From: Paraherbaspirillum soli
GTDB lineage: Bacteria > Pseudomonadota > Gammaproteobacteria > Burkholderiales > Burkholderiaceae_D
Reading direction: 5' to 3'
Assembly: GCF_042654985.1 (NCBI RefSeq)
Contig: NZ_JBHSMT010000026.1
Span: forward strand, 62,001-126,000
DNA length: 64,000 nucleotides
Shown here: piece by piece, positions 49,517-58,934 of the stretch
How the letters are laid out: every line of letters begins with the position of its first letter
Numbering within the stretch: the first letter of the stretch is position 1
Notes under the pieces: model-generated
Told to the model about the DNA's origin: nothing
Databases searched by the model: none
What the model saw: the letters and a program-made list of their open reading frames with translations, nothing else
Program-made: the position numbers and the translations under genes

Positions 49517-52500
49517 TTACGGCCGTTGTGTTTCGACCTGAACCAACGGCTCGTTGGATTGCACCGGCGCAGGTTTGCGTTCACGCGGTACGTGCGGCGC
49601 CGCCACGATTTTGGCCGTAGCTTCCTGCGCTGCACGCAGCTTGGCCGGATCGGTCGCTGCCAGAGTCAGACCAGCGGCAGCCAGCACATTTTGCAAGTCT
49701 TCGACTTGCAGCGATGCTGCCGGCTTTGCAGCTGCAACTACCGGCGCGGCGACTGGCGCCGGTGCGGCTACTACTGCTACCGGCTCTGGCGTTGCGGTCA
49801 CTGCAGCAATTGCTGGTTCGCTGATGGCTGCTGCCACAGGCTCGGCTTCTACCGGCGTTACTACTACAGGCGAAACTACCACCGGTTCAGCTGCCACAGG
49901 CTCGACTACTGCCGGCTCAACTATTGCCGGTTCAGCTTTTGCTGCTGCGACTGGTGCCGAAGCTGGTTCAAGTACTACCGGGGCTGGCTCAGGAGTCGGC
50001 TCCGGCGTTGCAATAACGGCAACTTGCGGCGCTGCCGGTGCTGGCGTAGCTTCCGGCTGCGTTGCCACATGTTGCGGCTCCAATGGCGCTGCGATTGCAT
50101 TCGACAGAGCGGTTGGGGCAGCCGGTGCTTCGACCGCACCTGGGGCGGCCACTTCGGTCGCCGCAGGAGTCGCTGACTGCATCATCGGAACGGCGCTTGC
50201 CACTGCAGGGGTAGCGGTTAAGACCGGTTCCGCTGCGAGTGCGGCAGTGACGGCCGGGGCGGTCGTTTCGACAGCCTCAGGCGTTTCCAAAGCATTGCCG
50301 CTTTCGTCATGCTCTGCATTTTCCGTTGCGCCTTCGGCATTGTCGCGATCGCGGCGGTTGCGGTTGCGGCCGCCACGACGGCGACGACGACGCGGCTCTT
50401 CACCTTGCTCGCCGGCTTCGCCTTCAGCGCGGGTACCGACTTGATCGGACTCGGCTGCTGTCGCTTCTGCCGCGACTACTGCAGGCGCGCCAATATCAAC
50501 GACTACCGCACCCTTCAGCAAGAGTTCTTCGGCTGTCGCTTCATTGGCGACTTCCTTGCGCTCCTCGCGTGGAGGACGTGGCGGCCGTTCGGTACGCTCG
50601 CGGCGACCTTCGTTGCGGGTTTCGGACTTGGCTTCGCTCGGCTCACGCGATTCACGCGGCTCTCTTGGCTCCCGTGGCGGGCGCGGTTGACGTGGCGCTT
50701 TGACTTCCGCTACCTCGACCACCGGTTTTTTAGCTGTCTCTTCGCGTGCTTCACTTGGCACGGCGCCTTCCCGTTCCTCGCTGCGATCACGATTGCGTCC
50801 GCTGCGATTGCGTCCGCGCTGACCGCGATTGTTGCGATCGCCGCCGCGCTCGCCGCGTTCACGGTGATGCGGACCTTTGGCCTCGGTAGTTGCTACTGGT
50901 GCAATTACCGGTTCAGCCGGTTTCTTACGGAAGAAGCCCAAAATCTTGCTGAAGAAGCCTTCTTCAGCCGCGCCAGTGGTGGCCGTGCTGATCACGGAAG
51001 GGGCGGCTTCGACCGGTTTGCGTTCGACGATAGGCGCTGGCTGGTCTGGGGTGATGCCCTTGACCACCGCTTCCTGACGCGGCTTGCCTTCTTCTTTCTG
51101 ACGTTTGTTGTAGCCGATGTCGGTATCCGCTTGCTCCGCCATGGTGTAGCTGGCCTGGGTTTCTTCCAGGCGCGGATCGTCGTGTTTCAGACGCTCGAGC
51201 TTGTAGTGCGGGGTTTCCAGATGCTTGTTCGGGATCAGGATGATGCCGACCCGGTGGCGGGTTTCGATCTTCAGGATTTCGCCGCGTTTTTCGTTCAGCA
51301 GGAAAGCTGCGACGTCGACCGGCGCCTGGACGTGGATGGCCGCCGAATTGTCCTTCATTGCCTCTTCCTGGATGATGCGCAGGACTTGCAATGCGGACGA
51401 TTCTGTATCGCGGATGTGACCGGTGCCGTTGCAGCGCGGGCAGGTGACGTGGCTGCCTTCCGACAGCGATGGGCGCAAGCGCTGACGCGACAATTCCATC
51501 AGGCCGAAGCGTGAAATCTTGCCCATTTGGACACGGGCGCGATCGTAGCGCAGCGCATCTTTCAGGCGGGTTTCGACTTCGCGCTGGTTCTTGGAATTCT
51601 CCATGTCGATGAAGTCGATCACGATCAGACCGCCCAGATCGCGCAAACGCAACTGGCGCGCCACTTCTTCGGCGGCTTCCAGGTTGGTGTTGAAGGCGGT
51701 GGTTTCGATGTCGCCGCCGCGCGTCGCGCGCGCCGAGTTGACGTCGACCGAGACCAGTGCTTCGGTGTGGTCGATCACGATGGCGCCGCCGGACGGCAGC
51801 GGGACTGTGCGCGAATACGCGGTTTCGATCTGATGTTCGATCTGGAAGCGCGAGAACAGCGGCACGTCGTCGCGATAACGCTTGACGCGGTGCACCATGT
51901 CGGGCATCACGTGCGCCATGAATTGTTGCGCCTGGTCGTGGATTTCGTCGGTATCGATCAGGATTTCACCAATGTCCGGTTGGAAATAGTCGCGGATCGC
52001 ACGGATCACGAGCGACGATTCCTGATAGATCAGGAAGGCGCCGTTGCCGGACTGGCCGGCGCCTTCGATTGCGCGCCAGAGTTGCATCAGGTAGTTCAAA
52101 TCCCATTGCAGCTCGTCGACATTGCGGCCGATGCCGGCCGTGCGTGCAATGACCGACATGCCGGACGGCAGGTCGAGCTTGTCCATGGTTTCGCGCAGTT
52201 CCTGGCGATCTTCGCCTTCGACGCGACGCGATACGCCGCCGCCGCGTGGATTGTTTGGCATCAATACCAGATAACGGCCAGCCAGCGAGACGAAAGAAGT
52301 CAGGGCGGCGCCTTTATTGCCGCGCTCTTCCTTTTCGACCTGCACCATGATTTCCTGGCCTTCGCGCAGCGCATCCTTGATAGATGCGGTACGGACATCG
52401 ACACCTTCTTTGAAATAGGTGCGGGCAACTTCCTTGAATGGCAAAAAGCCGTGGCGTTCTTCGCCGTAATTGACGAAACAGGCTTCCAGCGACGGCTCGA

Positions 52501-52645
52501 TACGGGTAATCACACCTTTGTAAATATTGGACTTGCGTTGTTCGCGTCCGGTGGTTTCGATATCGATGTCGATGAGTTTTTGCCCGTCAACAATCGCCAC
52601 GCGCAGTTCTTCTTGCTGCGTAGCATTAAACAACATGCGTTTCAT
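49517..52645 (-). CDS. rne: Ribonuclease E
   Basis: The 1042-residue enzyme has an S1 domain (about 38-120), the RNase E/G catalytic core with VSVDVNSARATRGGDIETTAF and VIDFIDMENSKNQ, and the zinc-link CPRCNGTGH near residue 405. The C-terminal half (about 515-1042) is low-complexity: Arg/Glu/Pro-rich to about 800, then Ala/Pro/Val-rich. This is typical of a degradosome scaffold with RNA-binding patches. ATG 52645 has GGAG 7 nt upstream; the frame extending to 52672 would need TTG. The long upstream gap may carry an autoregulatory 5' UTR. Confidence 0.95.
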   Translation of the reverse strand: MKRMLFNATQQEELRVAIVDGQKLIDIDIETTGREQRKSNIYKGVITRIEPSLEACFVNYGEERHGFLPFKEVARTYFKEGVDVRTASIKDALREGQEIMVQVEKEERGNKGAALTSFVSLAGRYLVLMPNNPRGGGVSRRVEGEDRQELRETMDKLDLPSGMSVIARTAGIGRNVDELQWDLNYLMQLWRAIEGAGQSGNGAFLIYQESSLVIRAIRDYFQPDIGEILIDTDEIHDQAQQFMAHVMPDMVHRVKRYRDDVPLFSRFQIEHQIETAYSRTVPLPSGGAIVIDHTEALVSVDVNSARATRGGDIETTAFNTNLEAAEEVARQLRLRDLGGLIVIDFIDMENSKNQREVETRLKDALRYDRARVQMGKISRFGLMELSRQRLRPSLSEGSHVTCPRCNGTGHIRDTESSALQVLRIIQEEAMKDNSAAIHVQAPVDVAAFLLNEKRGEILKIETRHRVGIILIPNKHLETPHYKLERLKHDDPRLEETQASYTMAEQADTDIGYNKRQKEEGKPRQEAVVKGITPDQPAPIVERKPVEAAPSVISTATTGAAEEGFFSKILGFFRKKPAEPVIAPVATTEAKGPHHRERGERGGDRNNRGQRGRNRSGRNRDRSEEREGAVPSEAREETAKKPVVEVAEVKAPRQPRPPREPREPRESREPSEAKSETRNEGRRERTERPPRPPREERKEVANEATAEELLLKGAVVVDIGAPAVVAAEATAAESDQVGTRAEGEAGEQGEEPRRRRRRGGRNRNRRDRDNAEGATENAEHDESGNALETPEAVETTAPAVTAALAAEPVLTATPAVASAVPMMQSATPAATEVAAPGAVEAPAAPTALSNAIAAPLEPQHVATQPEATPAPAAPQVAVIATPEPTPEPAPVVLEPASAPVAAAKAEPAIVEPAVVEPVAAEPVVVSPVVVTPVEAEPVAAAISEPAIAAVTATPEPVAVVAAPAPVAAPVVAAAKPAASLQVEDLQNVLAAAGLTLAATDPAKLRAAQEATAKIVAAPHVPRERKPAPVQSNEPLVQVETQRP

Positions 52646-52984
52646 TTTTTCGCTCCGTGACCCTTGGGTCAATTTAATGTCGCTTAATGATTGCTATTTT
52701 GCAATTCTGTCAGCGACAAAATACAGGGATGTACGCGAGAACGGAGTGTCTGGGGGGAGGGAATTGCCTTGGTGTGGCAGCGCGATGAGGGCGCTGAGGA
52801 CACAACGGGGCGCGGATGTAGAGTGTTGCCAATTACCGATAAACACCAGCGCACACCGGAACAGCGTCGTGCAGTTCGCGAAACGCGAGCATGAGGCTTG
52901 TGGGTGAGTAGCTTGGTAGATCCAAATAGAACATTGGGTTCAGTAAAAAAATCAACAAATAGTTGTAAACACTACATCATCAAC

Positions 52985-53027
52985 TGACGAGCCCATCGCG
53001 GCCATCATAACCGCGTCGGGCTCGTCA
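52985..53027. promoter_or_regulatory. Long hairpin in the rne-rluC divergent gap
   Basis: TGACGAGCCC (52985-52994) and GGGCTCGTCA (53018-53027) pair perfectly, and inside them CGCGG pairs with CCGCG. The 602-bp gap 52646-53247 holds no gene that I can support. The hairpin could be part of the rne 5' UTR, which in other bacteria mediates RNase E autoregulation, or a terminator-like element. The rest of the gap shows nothing clear. Confidence 0.5.
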
Positions 53028-53247
53028 GACTTATCCTAATCATCCAAACAATCTTGTTCAGCATCTGTGCGCGCAATCCGATGACAACAACGGTGCGACC
53101 TTGACTCGCGCAGAGGTGATGCGTACACATTTTCCATCAAATTTGCAAATTGGCGAGGCTGATGGAGGCACCCCTGTGTAGAATGGTCTTTTTATTCTTA
53201 CACCAACAGCTGTTTTTTAACTGCTGTGAAACAATTATATATTCAAA

Positions 53248-54324
53248 ATGAAGGACTTAGCGAGATTTTCTGGGGAACGGCTAGAGGCGCGTTCCAAGGT
53301 GCAGCTGGAAGCTGCGCCTAAGCATAGGACGGAACTTAAGGTTCCGCGGAACACTACGACTGAGGCGCCGCAAGCGCCCTCGCAAGTCCAGCAACTGACT
53401 ATATCGGAGGAGGATGCTGGGCAGCGAATCGATAACTTTTTGTTGCGTATTTGCAAAGGAGTGCCGAAGAGCCATATTTATCGCGTGGTTCGCAATGGCC
53501 AGGTGCGCGTCAATAAAGGTCGAATTGATCAAACCTATCGACTCAAGGAGGGCGATATTGTCCGCGTTCCACCGATTCGCGTTGCAGATAAGGTTATTCA
53601 TGCGGTACCTGGTGCGGAATTTGAAATCTTGCTGGAAGATAATTGCATGCTGGTCATCGACAAGCCGGCTGGCGTTGCAGTGCATGGCGGCTCCGGTGTC
53701 AGTTATGGCGTGATTGAACAGCTGCGCGCGTCGCGGCCAAAAGCAAAATTCCTGGAGCTGGTCCATCGCCTGGATCGCGACACGTCCGGCCTGTTGTTGT
53801 TGGCCAAGAAACGTTCTGCGCTGACCAATCTGCACGAGCAAATGCGTGAGGGCACGACCGACAAGCGTTATCTGGTGCTGGTGCATGGCGATTGGCAGAA
53901 TGCACGCCAGCATATCAAGCTGCCCCTGCATAAATACACGACTGCGGACGGCGAGCGACGAGTGCGGGTGCAGGAGGATGGTCAGGAATCGCATACGATC
54001 TTCACCCTGATTCGTCGCTATGGTGACTTTGCTCTGCTGGAGGCCGAATTGAAAACCGGTCGTACCCACCAGATACGGGTGCATCTGTCGTCTAGCGGAT
54101 TTGCCATTGCCGGGGATGATAAGTACGGTGATTTTGCATTGAATCGGGACTTGCAGAAGGCGGACGGCGAGCGGATCGCGCTTAAACGCATGTTTTTGCA
54201 TGCGCATCAAATCACGTTCACCCATCCTGAGACTGGCAAGCAGGTGACTCTGAACGTGCCGCTGCCGCCGGAATGCAAGGCATTTCTGAAAAGCCTGTCA
54301 AAAAATGTTGCCTTGGATAAATAA
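53248..54324 (+). CDS. rluC: 23S rRNA pseudouridine synthase RluC
   Basis: The 358-residue protein has an S4 RNA-binding domain (about 57-110, GQRIDNFLLRICKGVPKSHIYRVVRNGQVRVN) and the RluA-family catalytic motif HRLDRDTSGLLLLAKK with Asp176. TGRTHQIRVHL follows. It modifies 23S rRNA at positions equivalent to 955, 2504 and 2580. The N-terminal ~50 residues are a variable basic extension. It is divergent from rne, as in many proteobacteria. Confidence 0.93.
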   Translation: MKDLARFSGERLEARSKVQLEAAPKHRTELKVPRNTTTEAPQAPSQVQQLTISEEDAGQRIDNFLLRICKGVPKSHIYRVVRNGQVRVNKGRIDQTYRLKEGDIVRVPPIRVADKVIHAVPGAEFEILLEDNCMLVIDKPAGVAVHGGSGVSYGVIEQLRASRPKAKFLELVHRLDRDTSGLLLLAKKRSALTNLHEQMREGTTDKRYLVLVHGDWQNARQHIKLPLHKYTTADGERRVRVQEDGQESHTIFTLIRRYGDFALLEAELKTGRTHQIRVHLSSSGFAIAGDDKYGDFALNRDLQKADGERIALKRMFLHAHQITFTHPETGKQVTLNVPLPPECKAFLKSLSKNVALDK

Positions 54325-54489
54325 ATATAGGCCGGGGCCATTAGAATAGTTACTTATTGGATTGTCGGGGCGTTTATCAAGAAGGCCAATTCCAAAGAAT
54401 TTAGCGAGCGGCCCGGGATAGGGTTGTGCAGCGAGCTGCTGGAGATGGTCAACACTGAAACAAAGTATATATAAGGAGCTGGCAAGCAA

Positions 54490-55161
54490 ATGCCAGGCAA
54501 CATGGCGCGAAAGAATTTTGATTTAATCGTATTCGATTGGGATGGTACGTTGATGGACAGTACCGCCATCATTGTGAAATGCATTCAGGCCGCTGCAAAA
54601 GATCTTGGATTGGCTATTCCCGACGATAAAGCGGCGTCGCATGTCATCGGGCTCGGTCTGATGGAGGCCATGCAAACTGCATTGCCGGGATTGGATGCCG
54701 GCCTATATCCGCGTGTGGTGGAGCGCTATCGCTACCACTATTTGGCGCAGGATCAGGATTTGACCTTGTTTGAAGGCGTCCCTGAAATGCTGGCCGATTT
54801 GTCGCAGCAGGGCTATTTCCTTGCCGTCGCTACGGGCAAGAATCGGGTCGGGCTCAATCGCGCATTGCATGAGACCAAATTATTATCGGTGTTCGATGCC
54901 ACGCGCTGTGCCGACGAGACTTTTTCGAAGCCGCACCCCGCGATGCTGCAAGAGCTGACCCGCGAACTGGGGCAGGATCTGAAGCGTACGGTAATGGTCG
55001 GTGACACCACCCATGATTTGCAAATGGCGATCAATGCTGGCGCGGCTGGTATCGCTGTTCAATATGGCGCTCATCCGGCCAATGAATTAGAGATGCTCAA
55101 TCCCGTGTTCAGCGCCACTTCAGCGCTGCAATTGCACGCCTGGCTTAACGATAACGCCTGA
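54490..55161 (+). CDS. HAD-IA family phosphatase (phosphoglycolate phosphatase-like)
   Basis: The 223-residue HAD hydrolase has motif I FDWDGTLMDS (Asp16, Asp18), motif II VATGKN, motif III Lys in SKPHP and motif IV VMVGDTTHDLQMA. All catalytic residues are present, with a helical cap of type 1. It most resembles Gph-like phosphatases that follow rluC in betaproteobacteria; substrate not certain. Confidence 0.9.
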   Translation: MPGNMARKNFDLIVFDWDGTLMDSTAIIVKCIQAAAKDLGLAIPDDKAASHVIGLGLMEAMQTALPGLDAGLYPRVVERYRYHYLAQDQDLTLFEGVPEMLADLSQQGYFLAVATGKNRVGLNRALHETKLLSVFDATRCADETFSKPHPAMLQELTRELGQDLKRTVMVGDTTHDLQMAINAGAAGIAVQYGAHPANELEMLNPVFSATSALQLHAWLNDNA

Positions 55162-55172
55162 AGCCGAACCGC

Positions 55173-55544
55173 ATGGACGATACTCTTATCCTGATTTGCA
55201 GCTCAGCCGAACTGGAAGAGCGTGGCAAGGGTGTGCGTTTCCCTGTAACCGCGGACGGCGAGGATGCCATTGCATTTGTGATACGCCACAATGGCATTGT
55301 GCATGCGTACCTGAATCGTTGCGCTCACGTGTCGATGGAGTTGGACTGGAACGAGGGGGATTTTTTCGAATCCAGCCGCTTATATCTAATGTGTGCCACG
55401 CACGGTGCGATATATGAGCCGGACAGCGGCAAATGCGCAGGTGGGCCATGTCGTGGGGGCCGCTTGCGCAAGATTTTGGTGCAAGAAAGCAATAATCAGG
55501 TGTTCTGGATCCCTGACGAATATATTAGACCCGCAATGGCATGA
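55173..55544 (+). CDS. Rieske [2Fe-2S] ferredoxin-like protein
   Basis: The 123-residue protein has both Rieske ligand pairs: Cys50-x-His52 (CAH) and Cys74-xx-His77 (CATH). The usual GAIYEPDSGKCAGGPCRG follows. It is a soluble, small Rieske protein, probably an electron carrier. It lies 11 bp after the HAD gene and before sppA, a conserved cluster in Burkholderiales. Confidence 0.9.
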   Translation: MDDTLILICSSAELEERGKGVRFPVTADGEDAIAFVIRHNGIVHAYLNRCAHVSMELDWNEGDFFESSRLYLMCATHGAIYEPDSGKCAGGPCRGGRLRKILVQESNNQVFWIPDEYIRPAMA

Positions 55545-55596
55545 GCTTTGCGGCAACCTTATTAACGATCCCGTGTAATTGAAACGAGTGAGCACC

Positions 55597-56580
55597 ATGA
55601 GCAATAATGAATTTGATAATGTGGAAACAGCAATCGCCAACAAGAAAGAAGGCTGGGAGCGCGAATTGCTGGAAAAACTGGCTTTCGCTTCGCTGCGAGA
55701 GCAACGGGCGCGGCGGCGCTGGGGGATTTTCTTCAAGCTGGCGTTCTTGGCTGTCATCGGATTCGGGTTTTGGTTCGGGATGAACTATGAGGGCTCGGAT
55801 ACGCAGACTGTCGGCGCTCATACCGCCTTGGTCAAGATCAACGGCGCTATCGAAACGGAAGGCAATGGTTCTGCCAATGTAGTGATTCCTGCGCTTGATA
55901 ATGCATTTGCCGCAGATGATTCGGTCGGCGTGATATTAAGTATTAACAGTCCCGGCGGCAGTCCGGTGCAGGCTGGCATCATCAACGACGAAATCACCCG
56001 TTTGCGTAAGGAATATCCGAATAAACCTTTGTACGTTGTGGTCGATGAAATGTGCGCGTCGGGTGGCTACTACATTGCCGCCGCCGCCGACAAGATTTAC
56101 GTTAATAAAGCCAGCATTGTCGGCTCGATCGGGGTGCTGATGGATGGCTTCGGCTTTACCGGCCTGATGGAGAAGCTGGGGGTCGAGCGTCGATTGTTGA
56201 CGGCTGGCGAGAACAAGGGGTTTCTCGATCCGTTTAGCCCAATGAGTTCGAGCCAAAAGGGCTATGCACAAGAAATGCTTGCCGAAATCCATCAGCAATT
56301 CATTGACGTGGTCCGCAAAGGCCGTGGTGCGCGCCTTAAAGAAAAGCCAGAAACCTTCTCGGGTCTGTTCTGGAGCGGCTCCAAAGCGGTCGAGATGGGG
56401 TTGGCAGATGGTTTTGGTACGGTGGATAGCGTCGCTCGCGACGTCTTGAAGGCGGAAGATATTGTGGATTACACCAAGAGTGAAGGCTTTCCTGAGCGCG
56501 TTCTGAAAAAATTTGGTGTTGCAATGGGGGCGGGTGCGGTGCAGTCCTTGATGGGAAGTCAACGACCGGCTCTGCATTGA
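55597..56580 (+). CDS. sppA: Signal peptide peptidase SppA (S49 family)
   Basis: The 327-residue protein has a cytoplasmic N-terminus, one membrane helix (about 43-62) and an S49 domain. The nucleophile Ser155 is in VDEMCASGGYYIA and the general-base Lys207 in TAGENKGFLDPF, with INSPGGSPVQ upstream. It degrades leftover signal peptides in the membrane. It is the short 36-kDa type. ATG 55597 is preferred to the upstream TTG at 55579. Confidence 0.93.
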   Translation: MSNNEFDNVETAIANKKEGWERELLEKLAFASLREQRARRRWGIFFKLAFLAVIGFGFWFGMNYEGSDTQTVGAHTALVKINGAIETEGNGSANVVIPALDNAFAADDSVGVILSINSPGGSPVQAGIINDEITRLRKEYPNKPLYVVVDEMCASGGYYIAAAADKIYVNKASIVGSIGVLMDGFGFTGLMEKLGVERRLLTAGENKGFLDPFSPMSSSQKGYAQEMLAEIHQQFIDVVRKGRGARLKEKPETFSGLFWSGSKAVEMGLADGFGTVDSVARDVLKAEDIVDYTKSEGFPERVLKKFGVAMGAGAVQSLMGSQRPALH

Positions 56581-56624
56581 ACCTGCTCAAATTCCGACAC
56601 TGGTATCCGATATTGTAATTTGCC

Positions 56625-56652
56625 TTGAATCTTCGCGATCCTGTCGTATATT
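56625..56652 (+). promoter_or_regulatory. Sigma-70-type promoter of a putative small RNA
   Basis: TTGAAT (56625-56630) and TATATT (56647-56652) with 16 nt between them, giving a start near 56659. It sits between two convergent genes, so it does not serve either of them. Confidence 0.5.
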
Positions 56653-56658
56653 TAGGTT

Positions 56659-56900
56659 ACGTGATGAGTAGCGAACGTAGGAGGCGGTTATCGAAAGAGC
56701 ACAATCGTTGGCCATTCAGTTCCTATTGTTTCGGTAGTGAAGTTGATTCCAGTGCGGCAAAATTTTAGCGTTGGAAGAGTTGTTCATCTGCCGGGCAATC
56801 TCCCGCATCGCGGATGCGGAACCGAGAAGTTTTCGACTTCTCAAAATAATGTCTTTCGAGACAGGCAAATACGGCGACGGCGCAATACCGCCGCCGTTTT
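56659..56900 (+). ncRNA. Putative small RNA with intrinsic terminator
   Basis: Three consecutive hairpins are seen: CCGCATC-GCG-GATGCGG (56803-56819), GAGAAGT-TTTCG-ACTTCTC (56824-56842) and TGTCT-TTCG-AGACA (56850-56863). They are followed by a terminator hairpin, CGGCGACGG / CCGCCGCCG plus TTTT (56872-56900). With the promoter at 56625 this makes a ~240-nt transcript in the 353-bp gap between sppA and the convergent methylase gene. No coding potential or match to 6S, tmRNA, SRP or RNase P RNA was recognised. Confidence 0.5.
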
Positions 56901-56933
56901 GCGTTGTATGGCGCAAATTGCCTGATTTCGGGG

Positions 56934-57683
56934 TTATTGCCCGAGCAATAAAAACACTGTTGGCTTCTTGTGAAAATCAGGACTGTTACCTGCGGACAAA
57001 GCAGCTTTCCATCGGGCTGCGGTCTGTGTCTTGATCGACTCGGAAGGCAGTGTTAGGTCGGTCGCTACGCAAATCAATGTGGTCGGCTGGCAGGCTGTGG
57101 TCAATGCTTCTAACAGCGCGCTGTTGCGATATGGGGTTTCGATGAACAGCTGAGTTTGTTGTTCCTGCCTCGAACGCAGTTCCAATCCTTTGATACGTTT
57201 GCTGCGCTGTTCCGTATCGGTGGGAAGATAGCCATTGAAGGCAAAACTCTGGCCGTTAAGACCGCTACTCATTACTGCCAAAAGTAGCGACGATGGGCCA
57301 ACCAGAGGTCTCACCTGAATGCCATGCTCGTGCGCCAGTCGCACTAAATTGGCGCCTGGATCGGCTACTGCTGGCACGCCGGCTTCTGATACCAGGCCGG
57401 CATCCTTGCCCGCTAATATCGGGGCCAGCAATGCGGGTAGTGCGGTGGCAGCGGTGTTGACATTCAACTCCGCGATGCTAATTTCCTGCAATGGCTTTGC
57501 CAATGGCTGTTCAGCATTGATCAGCTTTAGAAATGCTCGCGTAGTTTTTGCATTTTCTGCGACGAAGTAGTCGAGCCGAGCAGTGATTGCTTGGACTTCT
57601 GATGGAATGATAGCTGCCAGCGGGTTGCTTTGCCCTGCCTCCTGGCCGAGCGTGTTGGGAATCAAATACAGGATACCTGGCAT
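56934..57683 (-). CDS. RsmI-like tetrapyrrole-methylase-family methyltransferase
   Basis: The 249-residue SAM-dependent methylase has the family motif GLVSEAGVPAVADPGANLV and GPSSLLLAVMSSGL. It begins ILYLIPNTLG where canonical RsmI has a TPIGN motif, and it is shorter than the ~280-residue RsmI. It is therefore the betaproteobacterial paralogue found beside maf rather than the 16S rRNA C1402 enzyme proper. Target unknown. It is 9 bp from maf. Confidence 0.85.
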   Translation of the reverse strand: MPGILYLIPNTLGQEAGQSNPLAAIIPSEVQAITARLDYFVAENAKTTRAFLKLINAEQPLAKPLQEISIAELNVNTAATALPALLAPILAGKDAGLVSEAGVPAVADPGANLVRLAHEHGIQVRPLVGPSSLLLAVMSSGLNGQSFAFNGYLPTDTEQRSKRIKGLELRSRQEQQTQLFIETPYRNSALLEALTTACQPTTLICVATDLTLPSESIKTQTAARWKAALSAGNSPDFHKKPTVFLLLGQ

Positions 57684-57692
57684 GTTTGGTCT

Positions 57693-58334
57693 TTATTTTG
57701 TGAAAAACGGTAGTGCCGCGCGGCGCAGCATGCTGGTCAGCGCAATTAGTGGCAAGCCGGTCAATGCGGTTGGGTCGGTGCTTTCGACTCTTTCCAGAAT
57801 GGCGATGCCCAAGCCCTCGTTTTTTGCGCTGCCGGCGCAGTCGTAAGGTTGCTCGATGCGCAAGTAGGCATCCAGTTCGGCATCAGGCAAGTCGCGGAAA
57901 GTGACGAAAGTTTGGATGTTTTCGACTTGAGCGGCTTCCTCCGGTTGATTTTTTCTGCCATCCCACAGGCATAACGCAGTATGGAAAATCACGCATCGGC
58001 CACGCATTTTCTGTAATTGCTTCAATGCATTCTGATGATTGCCCGGTTTGCCGATTTGCTCGCCGTCCAATGTAGCAACCTGATCCGAGCCTATTACAAG
58101 TGCATTCGGCGCAGTGAGCGCTACCGCACGTGCTTTTTCCAGCGCCAGGCGCAATGCGGTGGCTTCCGGACTCTCGCCAGGATGCGGCGCCTCGTCGATG
58201 TCGGGCACCATAATATCGAACGGGATCTGCAGGCGAGAAAGTAACTCCTTGCGATATTTGGAGCTGGAGCCGAGGATGAGGCGAGGTTGGGGCTGAAGCA
58301 ATATGGGTGAAGCAGGTTGTTGCAAAGAGGGCAT
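57693..58334 (-). CDS. maf: Maf-like nucleotide pyrophosphatase
   Basis: The 213-residue protein has the Maf motifs LGSSSKYRKELLSRL, DEAPHPGESPEATALRLALEKA and VIGSDQVA. It ends in GLPLIALTSMLRR. The pattern fits the YceF-type subgroup that hydrolyses 7-methyl-GTP. ATG 58334 gives a normal start; the frame open upstream would cross the yceD promoter. Confidence 0.88.
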   Translation of the reverse strand: MPSLQQPASPILLQPQPRLILGSSSKYRKELLSRLQIPFDIMVPDIDEAPHPGESPEATALRLALEKARAVALTAPNALVIGSDQVATLDGEQIGKPGNHQNALKQLQKMRGRCVIFHTALCLWDGRKNQPEEAAQVENIQTFVTFRDLPDAELDAYLRIEQPYDCAGSAKNEGLGIAILERVESTDPTALTGLPLIALTSMLRRAALPFFTK

Positions 58335-58382
58335 AGTTTGATGATTATTTGAATGATTGCTCAACAAAAGAGTGCTAACGCT

Positions 58383-58412
58383 TTGACGGGTAAAGGAAAA
58401 GGCTGTTATTAT
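58383..58412 (+). promoter_or_regulatory. Promoter of the yceD-rpmF-fab cluster
   Basis: TTGACG (58383-58388) and TATTAT (58407-58412), 18 nt apart, giving a start near 58419. It lies in the divergent gap between maf and yceD. Confidence 0.6.
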
Positions 58413-58439
58413 CGCAGGTTTTCCGGGTTCGGCTTGACT

Positions 58440-58934
58440 ATGAGTGCTTTTGTCATCGACGCGTTTGAGTTTGCGCGCAACAAAGAGCGTCGCGAGGGTG
58501 AAATAGCAACGGCTGACTTGGGTCGTCTGGCGGATGAGTCCGCGGACCGCTCCGGCACATTGCGTTGGACCCTGGTTGGCGGCGCAGATCATTTAGGGCA
58601 TTCCCAGTTGACGCTGTCGGTTGCTGGTTCAATGCAGCTCATGTGTCAACGTTGCTTGACGTCGTTTGCTTTCGAGATCAGTTCGGAGTCTGTGCTGGTA
58701 CTGGCAAAAAATGAAGAAAGCGCCGATGAAATCGATGCGCTTCTTGATAACGATGAGATTGATGTCATCGTCGGCTCTAAAGCCCTGAATATTGCGGAGT
58801 TGGTTGAAGATGAGGCATTGCTGGCTTTGCCATTGTCGCCCAAGCATCCCGTCTGTCCGGATCAGTCGGCGCTCGACGCCCTAAAAAATGTCAAGGAAGT
58901 GTCGCCGTTCGCGATGTTGAAGAATTTGAAGTAA
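58440..58934 (+). CDS. yceD: DUF177 (YceD) protein
   Basis: The 164-residue protein has the DUF177 pattern with MQLMCQRCLTSFAFEI (CxxC), DEIDVIVGSKALNIAELVEDEALLALPLSPKH and PVCP. It is encoded just before rpmF, as in nearly all bacteria, and is linked to 23S rRNA/ribosome maturation in plants and bacteria. ATG 58440 begins the conserved region; the frame extends further upstream without support. Confidence 0.9.
   Translation: MSAFVIDAFEFARNKERREGEIATADLGRLADESADRSGTLRWTLVGGADHLGHSQLTLSVAGSMQLMCQRCLTSFAFEISSESVLVLAKNEESADEIDALLDNDEIDVIVGSKALNIAELVEDEALLALPLSPKHPVCPDQSALDALKNVKEVSPFAMLKNLK

Noticed and set aside
53041..53247. Coding sequence upstream of rluC
   Set aside because: No frame with a start signal or recognisable residues; treated as untranslated region.
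56650..56720. Hammerhead-like sequence (GTGATGAGTAGCGAACG)
   Set aside because: The conserved CUGAUGA and GAAA elements are not both present and flanking stems do not form.
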